From Sphingomonadales bacterium (GTDB taxonomy: Bacteria; Pseudomonadota; Alphaproteobacteria; Sphingomonadales; Sphingomonadaceae), in the NCBI GenBank assembly GCA_027491235.1, contig JAIXWO010000010.1, forward strand, positions 186,001-250,000: a DNA stretch of 64,000 bases, read 5' to 3'. Of this stretch, positions 8,612 to 17,725 are shown one piece after another (position 1 is the stretch's first letter; each line of letters opens with the position of its first letter). The position numbers were made by a program, and so were the translations under genes. The notes beneath the pieces are model-generated. The model was not told where the DNA came from, did no database searches, and worked only from the letters and a program-made list of their open reading frames with translations.

Positions 8612-9034
8612 TCACCTTTGGCCCACGGAGTCCGGTGAGGCAAGTGCAACCGGAATGAACCGGTTATGCGCATCGCCCTGCGCCACCGCCTGCCAAGCCG
8701 TCACGCCGTCTGTGCCAAGGATGATCCAATATTGGCCATCAGGTGCCGCCAGCCGTGCATCTTCGGCAGAAGGCTGCGCGCGGCCACCGGGGTGCGAATG
8801 ATAGCATCCGATGACCTGCGCCCCGCCCGCCCGCGCATCGCGGTGCGCGGCAATCAGGACAGAGGGATCAATTTCAAAGTGGGTCTCCGGCCTCGCCGCG
8901 AGATTGGCAGCGGTCCGAATATCGTGGACCGCAGAGGCCTCACCCAAGAGCAGCCCGCACACCTCCCGCTCCCGATCTGCATCGGCAAGCGCCTCAAGGC
9001 GGGTCAGCAATTCGCTTGATATCCACAGCGTCAT
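8612..9034 (-). CDS. JAMM/Mov34-family metallopeptidase
   Basis: 140 residues holding the complete JAMM zinc motif: Glu24 (EVCGLLLG), then His79, His81, Ser89 and Asp92 in YHSHPGGRAQPSAEDA. Bacterial single-domain JAMM proteins remove small ubiquitin-like or ThiS/MoaD-like proteins, or process sulfur-carrier C-termini; some act in cysteine or thiamine routes. No sulfur-carrier partner lies adjacent here. The ATG at 9034 gives MTLWISSELL; upstream in-frame codons belong to the divergent rluD region. Only 17 bases separate this start from the rluD start, so each promoter must lie inside or next to the other gene. Confidence 0.88.
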   Translation of the reverse strand: MTLWISSELLTRLEALADADREREVCGLLLGEASAVHDIRTAANLAARPETHFEIDPSVLIAAHRDARAGGAQVIGCYHSHPGGRAQPSAEDARLAAPDGQYWIILGTDGVTAWQAVAQGDAHNRFIPVALASPDSVGQR

Positions 9035-9051
9035 GGGCGCAAGGCTATGGC

Positions 9052-10008
9052 ATGAGCGATGGCACAATCCAAGAACAGGTAACGATCCCGGCTGAAATGG
9101 CAGGCTGGCGGCTTGATCGCGCGCTCGCGGCCCTGCTGCCAACCTATTCGCGCGAACGGTTAAAGGCGCTGATTTCCTCCGGTCAGGTGACCAGTGGCGG
9201 CCAACTCTCCCGAGACCCGTCTGCCAAAGCCAAAGAAGGCGCGTCGTTCAGCATCTCCGTGCCGCCGCCTGCGGTTGCGCACAATGAAGCGCAGGACATC
9301 CCTATTGAGATCGTGTTCGAGGATGATCATCTGCTCGTCGTCGATAAGCCCGCCGGAATGGTCGTCCATCCGGCCGCCGGAAATTATGATGGAACGATGG
9401 TCAACGCCCTGCTCCATCATTGTCACGGGCGGCTCTCGGGGATTGGCGGCGTCGCGCGGCCCGGCATTGTCCATCGGATCGATAAGGACACATCAGGGCT
9501 GTTGGTCGTCGCCAAGACTGATCCCGCGCATGAAGGCCTCGCCGCCCAATTTGCCAAGCACAGCATCGAACGGCGCTATGCAGCCATTGTCGCAGGGCTG
9601 CCCAAGACAGGTTCCGGCACGGTAGACGCCAACCTTGCCCGATCCTCCACAGACCGGAAGAAGATCGCCATTGTCAGCGTCGGCCGCGGCAAACGGGCGG
9701 TCACACATTGGCGGTTGGTGGAAACGCTGAAGCAGGCCGCGCTCATGGAATGCCAGCTTGAAACCGGACGGACGCATCAGGTGCGCGTTCATATGGCGTC
9801 CATCGGCCACCCTCTTTTGGGGGACCCCGTTTATGGTCGCTCCCGCTCGGAACATCGCGAGGTCCTGAAGCGTTTGGAGTTCGCCAGACAGGCGCTTCAC
9901 GCGGCAAGATTAGGATTTGTTCATCCAATCACGGGGGGGACTTTAACTTTCGACAGTCCCATCCCATCTGATATGCAGCAACTGTTAAGCTACCTCCGGG
10001 TATCATGA
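9052..10008 (+). CDS. rluD: 23S rRNA pseudouridine synthase RluD family
   Basis: 318 residues: N-terminal S4 RNA-binding domain (about 15-65), then the pseudouridine synthase domain with the catalytic Asp144 in VHRIDKDTSGLL. RluA/RluD enzymes isomerise uridines in 23S rRNA; RluD acts in helix 69 and is the usual orthologue at this length. The start at ATG 9052 gives MSDGTIQEQV; an upstream TTG at 9016 would overlap the divergent JAMM gene. The TGA stop overlaps an upstream in-frame ATG of rpoH (ATGA at 10005), so rluD and rpoH are probably co-transcribed. Assignment to RluD rather than RluC/RluA rests on length and the S4 domain. Confidence 0.88.
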   Translation: MSDGTIQEQVTIPAEMAGWRLDRALAALLPTYSRERLKALISSGQVTSGGQLSRDPSAKAKEGASFSISVPPPAVAHNEAQDIPIEIVFEDDHLLVVDKPAGMVVHPAAGNYDGTMVNALLHHCHGRLSGIGGVARPGIVHRIDKDTSGLLVVAKTDPAHEGLAAQFAKHSIERRYAAIVAGLPKTGSGTVDANLARSSTDRKKIAIVSVGRGKRAVTHWRLVETLKQAALMECQLETGRTHQVRVHMASIGHPLLGDPVYGRSRSEHREVLKRLEFARQALHAARLGFVHPITGGTLTFDSPIPSDMQQLLSYLRVS

Positions 10009-10061
10009 CAAAGTCTGATGCAGTTCCACCGATGAAGGGGACTGCGGACAGGGAGATTAAA

Positions 10062-10985
10062 ATGACCGGCAAAGCGCTGGCTGTAAAATCGAAGGGTGCG
10101 AGCACCATTCCTGCGCTCAACAGCGAGGATGGGCTCAACCGCTATTTGGCTGAGATCAAGAAGTTCCCGATTCTGACCGCAGAAGAGGAATACATGCTCG
10201 CCAAGCGGTTTGAGGAGCATCAGGATCCGGAGGCGGCCGCCAAGCTGGTGACGTCGCATCTGCGCCTCGTCGCAAAGATCGCCATGGGCTATCGTGGCTA
10301 TGGCCTGCCCGTCAGCGAGTTGATCGCGGAAGGCAATATCGGCCTGATGCAGGGCGTGAAGAAATTTGAGGCAGATCGCGGCTTCCGCGTCGCCACTTAC
10401 GCCATGTGGTGGATCAAGGCGTCGATCCAGGAATTCATCCTGCGGTCGTGGAGCCTTGTGAAACTTGGCACGACGGCGGCGCAAAAGAAGCTGTTCTTCA
10501 ATCTGCGTCGGATGAAGAAAAACCTCGAAGCGTATGAGGACGGTGATCTCCGCCCCGAAGACGTGCGCAAAATCGCCACCGACCTTGGCGTGACGGAAGA
10601 CGAAGTCATCAGCATGAACCGCCGGATGCTTGGCGGCGGCGATACCTCGCTCAACGTCTCGCTCAACGAAGATGGCGAAGGCCAGTGGCAGGATACGCTG
10701 GTCGATGGCGGTCCGTTGCAGGATGAGATCGTTGCCGACGCGGAAGAACGCATTCAGCGGCACGCGCTCCTCATCGAGGCGATGCAGAATCTGACGGATC
10801 GCGAAAAGCAGATCCTGACCGACCGTCGTCTGGTCGATGAACCCCGCACACTGGAAGAATTGAGCCAGGAATTTGGCGTCTCGCGCGAACGCGTCCGCCA
10901 GATTGAGGTGCGCGCGTTTGAAAAGCTGCAAAAGGCAATGATGCGGATTGCCGGGGAACGGCACCTTCTGCCCGCAGCGGCCTGA
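10062..10985 (+). CDS. rpoH: RNA polymerase sigma-32 (heat-shock) factor
   Basis: About 307 residues with sigma regions 2 (HLRLVAKIAMGYRGYGLP, then FRVATYAMWWIKASI), the RpoH box QKKLFFNLR that marks sigma-32 against the primary sigma factor, and region 4 with the helix-turn-helix LSQEFGVSRERVRQIEVRA. It directs transcription of chaperone and protease genes. ATG 10062 is chosen because AGGGAG stands about eight bases before it; the in-frame ATG at 10005, overlapping the rluD stop, would add 19 residues not usual in the family. A strong intrinsic terminator follows at 11018-11057. Many alphaproteobacteria have more than one rpoH; this could be either. Confidence 0.95.
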   Translation: MTGKALAVKSKGASTIPALNSEDGLNRYLAEIKKFPILTAEEEYMLAKRFEEHQDPEAAAKLVTSHLRLVAKIAMGYRGYGLPVSELIAEGNIGLMQGVKKFEADRGFRVATYAMWWIKASIQEFILRSWSLVKLGTTAAQKKLFFNLRRMKKNLEAYEDGDLRPEDVRKIATDLGVTEDEVISMNRRMLGGGDTSLNVSLNEDGEGQWQDTLVDGGPLQDEIVADAEERIQRHALLIEAMQNLTDREKQILTDRRLVDEPRTLEELSQEFGVSRERVRQIEVRAFEKLQKAMMRIAGERHLLPAAA

Positions 10986-11017
10986 TTAAAACCAAGGCCC
11001 TGATTTAAAAAGTTAAG

Positions 11018-11057
11018 CGGGCGGGGATCACAACCGATCCCCGCCCGATCGTTTTTT
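11018..11057 (+). terminator. Intrinsic terminator after rpoH, possibly bidirectional
   Basis: A perfect 12-bp stem (11018-11029 with 11036-11047, CGGGCGGGGATC and its complement) closes a six-base ACAACC loop, followed within five bases by six T at 11052-11057. It ends the rluD-rpoH transcript. On the other strand the stem is followed within a few bases by another T run, so it may also stop the convergent monooxygenase transcript, whose stop codon lies at 11056. Confidence 0.92.
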
Positions 11058-12564
11058 AACTGTAGAGGAACTCCGCGCCATCAAGGTTGATCGCGGGGAT
11101 CTCGTCCTTCTCGATCCAGTAATCCTGATTGTGCCGCCATTCAGGCTTGTCCCCCCGGCGCGGCATTTTGTGGATGTCACGCGTCAGATAACCGGGGTTG
11201 AAATTGTCTTCCTCAATCCACGGTAAAAGCGGCATATTATGGTCTTCCGGTCGCAGCTGGACCTCGACCCGCTTTGCGCCTTGGCCGGCCATCTTGTTCA
11301 GCAACTTGGTCACGAAATCGCCCAGAATGTCCACGCGCAACGTCCAACTGGCGCGGAAATAGCCGAACACCCAGAGCATGTTGGGCACACCTGTGAACAT
11401 CATACCGCGATAGTTGACGGTTTCGGACCAATCGACCGACTTGCCATCAACCTCAAACGGAATGTCGCCGAGCACCGAGAGCTTGAAGCCCGTCGCCGCC
11501 ATGATGATGTCTGCTTCCAGCTCTTCTCCGGATTTGAGCAAGATGCCCTTTTCGGTGAAGCGGTCGATATGGTCGGTGACAACACTGACCTGACCCTTGG
11601 CTGCGGCCTGAAAAATATCGCCGTCCGGGCAGAAGGCCAGACGCTGCTGCCAGGGCCGATATTTGGGCGTGAAGTGCGGTTCAAACGGGAAATCCTCCCC
11701 GCCATACATGCGGATCAGCGCGCGCAATTCTTCAACGACAGCGTCCGGCTCTGCAAGGCAGCGCTTGGTCAGGACATCCTGATCATAAAGGATCTGTTGG
11801 CGCACGACGCGGTGGATGGTCGGCTCATCAATCCCAATCTCACGCAGTCGGTCGGCCAGTTCATTCTGGTTCGGGCTGCAAAAGAAATAGGTGGGGGAGC
11901 GCTGAAGCATCGTCACATGGGCGGCTTTGCCCGCCATCGCAGGGATCACGGTGGCAGCTGTTGCGCCGGAGCCGATGACGATGACCTTCTTGCCCGTCAC
12001 ATCAATATCGGGGGACCATTTCATCGCATGGATGAAGAGACCCTTATAGTCGGACATCCCCTGCCAGTCCGGAATATAGGGGTCGTGATGGTTATAATAG
12101 CCTTGGCACATCCAAAGGAAGTTGCAGGTGAAGCTGTGGGTTTTCCCGTCAGCCTTACTCAGCGCCTCCACCGTCCAGAGGTTGGTTGCGCGCGAAAAGC
12201 TGCAATGCGTGATGGTATGGCCATAGCGGATGTGCGGGTTGAGGTCGTTCTCCTCAATCACCTCACCCATATATTTCAGGATCTCTTCCGCCGACGCGAT
12301 TGGCGCGCCAACCCAAGGTTTGAACCGGTAGCCGAAAGTGTAGAGGTCCGAGTCGGAACGGACACCGGGATATTTGTGCGTGTCCCACGTGCCACCGAAA
12401 CTGTCTTTCGAGTCGAGGATTGCATAGGTTTTGTCGGGGCATTGCTCCTTCAGGTGCACAGCTGACCCGATGCCGGAAATGCCTGCACCCGCAATCAAAA
12501 CGTCGAAATGCGTAACGTCATTCGTACCTTCCGCTTCGCGCGGCCGTTCGACTGTGTCGAGCAT
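11056..12564 (-). CDS. Baeyer-Villiger-type flavin monooxygenase
   Basis: 502 residues. An N-terminal FAD Rossmann motif, GAGISG, lies at about 26-31; a FxGxxxHxxxW-type fingerprint (YKGLFIHAMKWSPD) precedes the second, NADPH-binding Rossmann motif (VIGSGATA). These mark the class B flavoprotein monooxygenases that use NADPH and O2 to turn ketones into esters or lactones, or that oxidise heteroatoms. Substrate is unknown. The gene is divergent from a thiolase with a 218-base spacer (12565-12782) that must hold both promoters; I saw no convincing sigma-70 boxes there. Ketone catabolism feeding acyl-CoA thiolysis would be a natural link but is inference. Confidence 0.88.
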   Translation of the reverse strand: MLDTVERPREAEGTNDVTHFDVLIAGAGISGIGSAVHLKEQCPDKTYAILDSKDSFGGTWDTHKYPGVRSDSDLYTFGYRFKPWVGAPIASAEEILKYMGEVIEENDLNPHIRYGHTITHCSFSRATNLWTVEALSKADGKTHSFTCNFLWMCQGYYNHHDPYIPDWQGMSDYKGLFIHAMKWSPDIDVTGKKVIVIGSGATAATVIPAMAGKAAHVTMLQRSPTYFFCSPNQNELADRLREIGIDEPTIHRVVRQQILYDQDVLTKRCLAEPDAVVEELRALIRMYGGEDFPFEPHFTPKYRPWQQRLAFCPDGDIFQAAAKGQVSVVTDHIDRFTEKGILLKSGEELEADIIMAATGFKLSVLGDIPFEVDGKSVDWSETVNYRGMMFTGVPNMLWVFGYFRASWTLRVDILGDFVTKLLNKMAGQGAKRVEVQLRPEDHNMPLLPWIEEDNFNPGYLTRDIHKMPRRGDKPEWRHNQDYWIEKDEIPAINLDGAEFLYS

Positions 12565-12782
12565 CCTCTACCCTCTCTCACTGTTGTTTTTGTATTTTCA
12601 GACAAGATGATGACGGGCACATTGACTGAAATCAACCTTGGCACATGCGTCAGTATCAAGGAGTGAAAAGCGAAGCGGCCAAGCCATGTTGCGCTGCAAA
12701 AACTTCTGCTTGAATTCGCAGCCGCGTTGCGGGACAGCGACGGCAACTTAGAAGCTTGAGTCGTTTGGAAAGGATTGCCGAA

Positions 12783-13967
12783 ATGACCATCGATCCCGTC
12801 GTTATCGCCGCGTACGCCCGCACCCCAATGGGGGGCATGCAGGGTGCCTTGTCGTCCGTTCCCGCGACCAAGCTCGGCTCCATCGCCATCAAGGCCGCTG
12901 TTGAGCGCGCTGGCGTATCGCTGGACGCGATTGATCAGGTGATCATGGGCTGTGTGTTGCCCGGCGCCTTGGGCCAGGCCCCGGCTCGGCAAGCTTCCAT
13001 CGGCGCGGGCCTTCCGCTGTCCACAGGCGCGACAACCATCAACAAGGTCTGCGGGTCCGGTATGAAGGCGACCATGATGGCCGCCGAAGCGATCATCGCG
13101 GGCACATCTGATATTGTCGTGGCCGGCGGCATGGAGAGCATGACCAATGCGCCCTACATGCTCACCAAGCACCGTTCCGGCGCGCGCCTCGGCCATGACA
13201 GCCTGAAGGACTCGATGTTCCTCGATGGGCTCGAAGATGCCTATGAGCCCGGCCGCGCCATGGGCAGCTTTGCGGAAGAAACCTGCACCGAATATCAGTT
13301 CACCCGCGAACAGCAGGATGAATATGCGCTGCGCTCGCTCTCCCGCGCCAAGGACGCCATCACTTCGGGTGCTTTCACGCGTGAGATCGTGGCCGTCGAA
13401 GTTGCCGGCCGCAGCGGCGTGACCGTTGTCGACACCGACGAACAGCCCGGCAATGCCAAGCCGGAGAAAATCCCGACATTGAAGCCTGCCTTTGCCAAGG
13501 ACGGGACAATCACCGCCGCGAACGCCTCTTCCATTTCGGATGGTGCAGCGGCGCTGGTTGTCACCAAGGAAAGCGTGGCCAAGGCACAGGGCCTGCCCAT
13601 TGCCGCACGCATCATCGCCTGGGCGACCAACAGCCAGGAACCGGCCAAGTTCACATCAGCGCCGGTGCCTACCATCCGTAAGGTGCTGGAAAAGGCCGGT
13701 TGGACCGTTGACGATGTTGACCTGTTCGAGATCAACGAAGCCTTCGCCATGGTCCCGATGATCGCGATGAAGGAACTGGGCATCCCGGCCGAAAAGCTGA
13801 ACGTCAACGGCGGCGCGACGGCGCTTGGCCATCCCATCGGCGCATCGGGGGCCCGCATCATTGCGACGTTGATTGCGGCGCTCCAGAACCGTGGCCTGAA
13901 GAAGGGCGTGGCCTCGCTCTGCATCGGGGGCGGTGAAGGCACCGCAATCGCTGTCGAACTGGCCTGA
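12783..13967 (+). CDS. Acetyl-CoA C-acetyltransferase (thiolase)
   Basis: 394 residues with the complete thiolase set: nucleophile Cys90 in NKVCGSGMKA, the GGMESM segment, His in ALGHPIGASGARI and the second Cys in SLCIGGGEGTA. Length and the N-terminus PVVIAAYARTPMG fit biosynthetic or degradative acetoacetyl-CoA thiolases (AtoB/PhaA type), which condense two acetyl-CoA or cleave acetoacetyl-CoA in the cytoplasm. AAAGGA about eight bases upstream supports ATG 12783 over a TTG at 12756. No phaB or other polyester gene is adjacent, so the direction in vivo is open. Confidence 0.9.
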   Translation: MTIDPVVIAAYARTPMGGMQGALSSVPATKLGSIAIKAAVERAGVSLDAIDQVIMGCVLPGALGQAPARQASIGAGLPLSTGATTINKVCGSGMKATMMAAEAIIAGTSDIVVAGGMESMTNAPYMLTKHRSGARLGHDSLKDSMFLDGLEDAYEPGRAMGSFAEETCTEYQFTREQQDEYALRSLSRAKDAITSGAFTREIVAVEVAGRSGVTVVDTDEQPGNAKPEKIPTLKPAFAKDGTITAANASSISDGAAALVVTKESVAKAQGLPIAARIIAWATNSQEPAKFTSAPVPTIRKVLEKAGWTVDDVDLFEINEAFAMVPMIAMKELGIPAEKLNVNGGATALGHPIGASGARIIATLIAALQNRGLKKGVASLCIGGGEGTAIAVELA

Positions 13968-14009
13968 AACGCACTCGACATTGGCGGGCGCAATTGGCAA
14001 GGCCCGCCG

Positions 14010-15380
14010 ATGGCAGTGAACGACTATTTCTTCTGTGGCATCGGCGGGTCCGGCATGATGCCCCTCGCTCTGATTGTCGCCGGGCAAGGTCACCGCGTTG
14101 CGGGGTCTGACCGTGCGCTCGATCAGGGCCGCACCGCGCCGAAGTTTGACTGGCTGCGCAGCAAGGGAATCGGCCTTTTCGCACAGGACGGCAGCGGGAT
14201 AACGCATCCCGAACAAATCGTTGTCGCTTCAGCAGCCGTGGAAGACACCGTTCCTGACATCATCGCCGCCAATGCCGTCGGCGCGCAGCGGATGCGCCGT
14301 GCGGATTTGCTCGCTGATCTGTTCAACGGCGCCAAACAGGGCATTGCCGTGGGCGGCACCAGCGGCAAATCCACCGTCACCGGCATGATCGGCTGGATCT
14401 TCCATGCGCTGGACCGGGACCCGACCGTCATGAATGGCGCGGTGATGAAGAATTTCGCGACACCCGATGCGCCCTTCGCAAGTGCCCTTGTAGGGGCGGG
14501 GGATGCCTTCATCAGTGAAGTCGATGAAAGCGATGGCTCCATCGCGCTCTATACGCCCGATATCGCTGTTCTGAACAACATCGCGCTCGACCATAAATCA
14601 ATGGACGAACTGCGCGCGCTCTTTGGTGATTTCATCGGGAAAGCACGTGTAGCCGTCCTCAATCTCGATAATGAAGAGGTCGCCCGCCTGCCGCGCGGCA
14701 ATGCAGTCACCTACTCGCTCGGAGGGACGACAGCGGACCTATTGGCCAGCGACGTGGCAGAACGCCCCGACGGCATCGACTTTCTGGTCAACGGCGTGTC
14801 CGTTTCGCTCAAAGTGCCCGGACGCCACAATGCGTCCAATGCTTTAGCAGCGCTGTCGGCCGCGACGGCGGCGGGCATTCCATTGGAAGATGCCGCCCGC
14901 GCCCTTGGTGACTTTACCGGCCTCAAGCGCCGCATGGACATTGTCGGCACGGCCAATGGCGTAACGGTGATCGACGATTTCGGCCACAACCCGGACAAGA
15001 TTTCAGCGACACTCAACACATTGCACGCTTTTCCCGGCCGTTTGCTCATCTTCTTCCAGCCACATGGTTATGGCCCCTTGAAACAGATGGGCCGTGAACT
15101 GACAGCGAACTTTGCCAATCTCATGGCGGAGGACGATGTCCTCATCTTATGTGACCCCGTCTATTTCGGCGGAACGGTCGACCGCTCGGTCGGGAGTGAG
15201 ACGATTGTCGACGGCGTGTCGGCGATGGGCAAGCGCGCCGAGCATTTCGCGAGCCGGGAGGCCTGTGGCGACCGGCTGGCCGTTCTTGCCAAGCCGGGCG
15301 ATCGCATCATCGTGATGGGCGCGCGGGATGACACGCTATCCGCCTTTGCCCAATCCATCGTCGATAGGCTGGACCGCTAG
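14010..15380 (+). CDS. MurC-like Mur ligase family protein
   Basis: 456 residues with the three Mur ligase domains: an N-terminal UDP-binding Rossmann (FCGIGGSGM), a central ATPase with P-loop GTSGKST (116-122) and the EVDESDGS segment, and a C-terminal domain. Several residues differ from housekeeping MurC: the P-loop has Ser in place of His, and the usual DDYAHHPTE is DDFGHNPDK. It is therefore probably a paralogue that joins an amino acid or peptide to a UDP-MurNAc-like or other acceptor, rather than the dcw-cluster MurC; an Mpl-type recycling ligase is possible. A lipid-kinase-like gene follows after three bases and is surely co-translated. Confidence 0.8.
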   Translation: MAVNDYFFCGIGGSGMMPLALIVAGQGHRVAGSDRALDQGRTAPKFDWLRSKGIGLFAQDGSGITHPEQIVVASAAVEDTVPDIIAANAVGAQRMRRADLLADLFNGAKQGIAVGGTSGKSTVTGMIGWIFHALDRDPTVMNGAVMKNFATPDAPFASALVGAGDAFISEVDESDGSIALYTPDIAVLNNIALDHKSMDELRALFGDFIGKARVAVLNLDNEEVARLPRGNAVTYSLGGTTADLLASDVAERPDGIDFLVNGVSVSLKVPGRHNASNALAALSAATAAGIPLEDAARALGDFTGLKRRMDIVGTANGVTVIDDFGHNPDKISATLNTLHAFPGRLLIFFQPHGYGPLKQMGRELTANFANLMAEDDVLILCDPVYFGGTVDRSVGSETIVDGVSAMGKRAEHFASREACGDRLAVLAKPGDRIIVMGARDDTLSAFAQSIVDRLDR

Positions 15381-15383
15381 ACC

Positions 15384-16241
15384 ATGACCGCACGCGTCCA
15401 ACTTGTCGTCAATCCCGAAGCGGGGGGCTATAGCGTCACCCGCGTCCTCGACCTGCGCGAGGCCTTCCGTCGACAGGGTGCCCGCGTGACGCTGGCCCAT
15501 ATCGGGCCGGGGCGTCAGCTGCGAATTGAGGACGACGCCGATCTGCTGGTTGTGGCCGGTGGCGATGGGACGTTGCGCCACGCGGCCATGGCGCTGCTCG
15601 CCAGCGGGCGGGACCTGCCGGTCGCCTGTTTCCCGATGGGGACAGTCAATCTGCTGCACCTCGAAATCGGGGGACCGACCAATCCTGATGACTTCGCTTA
15701 TGCGGCGCTCAACCAGGTCAAGCCGCAACTGCATGTTCCGGCAATCATCAATGGAGAGATGTTTTTCGGCTGCGCCAGCGTCGGTCCGGATTCGCATGCT
15801 GTTGCGGGCGTTTCGCTCAGGCTGAAAGACCGGATTGGGCGCTACGCCTATGTCATTGCCATGCTCCAGTTTTTGAGCCGGTGGAAACGCCCGCAGCTGA
15901 CGATTAAGGCAGACGGCAAATCCTACGCGTGCGAGGCCGTTTATATCGCTAAGGGCATATACTATGCCGGGCCTTATACCTTTGCACCCGAGGCGCGGCG
16001 CACGGGCACCAAGCTCCATGTGCTTGCGCTCAAATCTGCAACCCGAAAGGATTTCTGGCGCTTTATCCGCGGCGTCATGGCTGGCCGGCCGCTCGAAGAC
16101 CGCGCCAACCTCATCCCCCTGACCTGCACTGAGCTCGAAATCACCAGTGAAGAGCCTTGGCCAGTCCAGGCCGATGGAGACAATGTCGGCAGTTTGCCCG
16201 TCAAGATCAGCATTTCGGACAAAAGACTAAAGCTGCATTGA
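15384..16241 (+). CDS. Diacylglycerol/sphingoid-type lipid kinase
   Basis: 285 residues of the DAGK catalytic family (YegS/LCB5/DgkB). The nucleotide loop GGDGTL lies at 59-64, followed by the PMGTVNLLH segment that matches the family's P-x-GT-x-N motif, and a C-terminal beta domain. Members phosphorylate diacylglycerol, ceramide, sphingosine or related lipids. Sphingomonads make glycosphingolipids, so a sphingolipid substrate is attractive but not shown. It begins three bases after the Mur ligase-like gene, hinting that the pair acts in one envelope pathway. Confidence 0.85.
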   Translation: MTARVQLVVNPEAGGYSVTRVLDLREAFRRQGARVTLAHIGPGRQLRIEDDADLLVVAGGDGTLRHAAMALLASGRDLPVACFPMGTVNLLHLEIGGPTNPDDFAYAALNQVKPQLHVPAIINGEMFFGCASVGPDSHAVAGVSLRLKDRIGRYAYVIAMLQFLSRWKRPQLTIKADGKSYACEAVYIAKGIYYAGPYTFAPEARRTGTKLHVLALKSATRKDFWRFIRGVMAGRPLEDRANLIPLTCTELEITSEEPWPVQADGDNVGSLPVKISISDKRLKLH

Positions 16242-16329
16242 GGTCCTCACCCTCCCCCCAACCCCTTGACGCGGGCGCCGCAATCGCGTCCATTGCAAAC
16301 ATATAAAAGAAATCTGGGAGCGACATTTC

Positions 16330-17649
16330 ATGGCCAAGCGTCTGACGCTGTACATCGGCATTGCCCTGGTGCTCGGCATCATTGTGGGCTCCATCGTCAA
16401 CGCAACGGCATCGCCGGATACGATTGAAAGCCTTGTCAAATATCTGGGTCTCGTGACTTTCGCCTTCCTGCGGCTGATCAAAATGATCATTGCCCCGCTG
16501 GTCTTCGGCACGCTGGTCGCCGGGATTTCGCATATGGGGGATACAGCGGCCCTTGGTCGGGTCGGGCTGCGTTCCATGCTTTGGTTCATCGGCGCGAGCC
16601 TTGTCTCGCTTTCGCTCGGCCTCATTCTTGTAAACCTGTTCCAGCCGGGCGTTGGCATCGGGTTGGAGTTGCCGCCGGCAAGCGCCGATGCGGGCGTCAC
16701 GCAAACCGCATTCGACGCCAAGAAGTTCGTGGGTGACATCATCCCCATGTCGATTGTTGACGCGATGGCGACCAACACAATCCTCCAGATCGTCGTCTTC
16801 TCCGTCTTCTTCGGCGTCGCGATGACCGCTATCGGAGAGAAAGCAGCACCCCTGCAAAAGGGCATCGACGCACTGGTTGACGTGATGCTGGTGTTAACCG
16901 GGTATGTGATGCGCTTTGCGCCCTTTGCCGTGTTCGCCGCCGTTTGCGCTGTCGTGTCGGAAGAAGGTCTTTCGATCCTTGTCGACTATGCCCGCTTCAT
17001 CGGCACCTTCTATCTGGGCCTCGCCATATTGTGGGCGCTGCTCTTGGGCGCGGGCTTCCTCGTGACCGGACCGCGCATCCTGCAACTGCCGCGTTACATC
17101 AAAGAACCATTGCTGGTCGCCTTTTCCACGGCCTCGTCCGAAGCTGCCTTCCCGCGCACATTGGACGCGCTGGACCGGTTCGGCGTGCCGCGCCGCATCG
17201 GCAGTTTCGTTCTGCCGCTAGGCTATTCGTTCAATCTCGATGGCTCGATGATGTACATGACCTTCGCGACGATCTTCATCGCGCAGGCCTATGGCATTGA
17301 CCTCACGCTCGGTCAGGAAATCCTGATGTTGCTGACGCTGATGCTGACGTCCAAAGGCATGGCCGCCGTGCCGCGCGCCAGCCTTGTCGTCATCTCCGCC
17401 ACGCTGGCCATGTTCGGCATTCCGGAGGCGGGGCTGCTGCTCATCCTCGGGGTCGATCACTTCCTTGATATGGGCCGCACGGCGACCAACGTTGTCGGCA
17501 ACACCGTCGCCAGTGTTGTCATCGCCAAATGGGAAGGCGGATTGGATAATCCGCAGGCGCCGGAGCTCGATCCGCCACACGCCCCGTCCTCAAGCCTCGG
17601 CACGGCGCATCCCGCCCCGCGCGAAGGCGAACCCGGCGGCGTCAGCTGA
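16330..17649 (+). CDS. Dicarboxylate/amino acid:cation symporter (DAACS family)
   Basis: 439 residues with eight or more membrane segments and the DAACS signatures: a serine-rich hairpin (AFSTASSEAAFPRTL), LGYSFNLDGSMMYMT, and LDMGRTATNVVGN in the last helix, whose Asp/Arg/Thr/Asn contact substrate. It is an inner-membrane Na+ or H+ coupled importer of C4-dicarboxylates or acidic amino acids. The last 26 residues form a Pro/Ser/Gly-rich tail overlying a weak inverted repeat (17590-17597 with 17665-17672) that runs past the stop codon, so the tail may be a recent addition. Not obviously in an operon with either neighbour. Confidence 0.92.
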   Translation: MAKRLTLYIGIALVLGIIVGSIVNATASPDTIESLVKYLGLVTFAFLRLIKMIIAPLVFGTLVAGISHMGDTAALGRVGLRSMLWFIGASLVSLSLGLILVNLFQPGVGIGLELPPASADAGVTQTAFDAKKFVGDIIPMSIVDAMATNTILQIVVFSVFFGVAMTAIGEKAAPLQKGIDALVDVMLVLTGYVMRFAPFAVFAAVCAVVSEEGLSILVDYARFIGTFYLGLAILWALLLGAGFLVTGPRILQLPRYIKEPLLVAFSTASSEAAFPRTLDALDRFGVPRRIGSFVLPLGYSFNLDGSMMYMTFATIFIAQAYGIDLTLGQEILMLLTLMLTSKGMAAVPRASLVVISATLAMFGIPEAGLLLILGVDHFLDMGRTATNVVGNTVASVVIAKWEGGLDNPQAPELDPPHAPSSSLGTAHPAPREGEPGGVS

Positions 17650-17725
17650 CCGGGCCTGGGCTCAAGGCTTGACTTGACCCGTCCTCCATGGGAGCGTTTG
17701 CGCCGAATTGGGGGGAGTAGCGTAA

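Noticed and set aside
12565-12782. Regulatory dyad between monooxygenase and thiolase
   Set aside because: TTGACTGAAATCAA has arms of only four bases and no proper -10 follows the TTGACT; not enough to call a promoter or operator.
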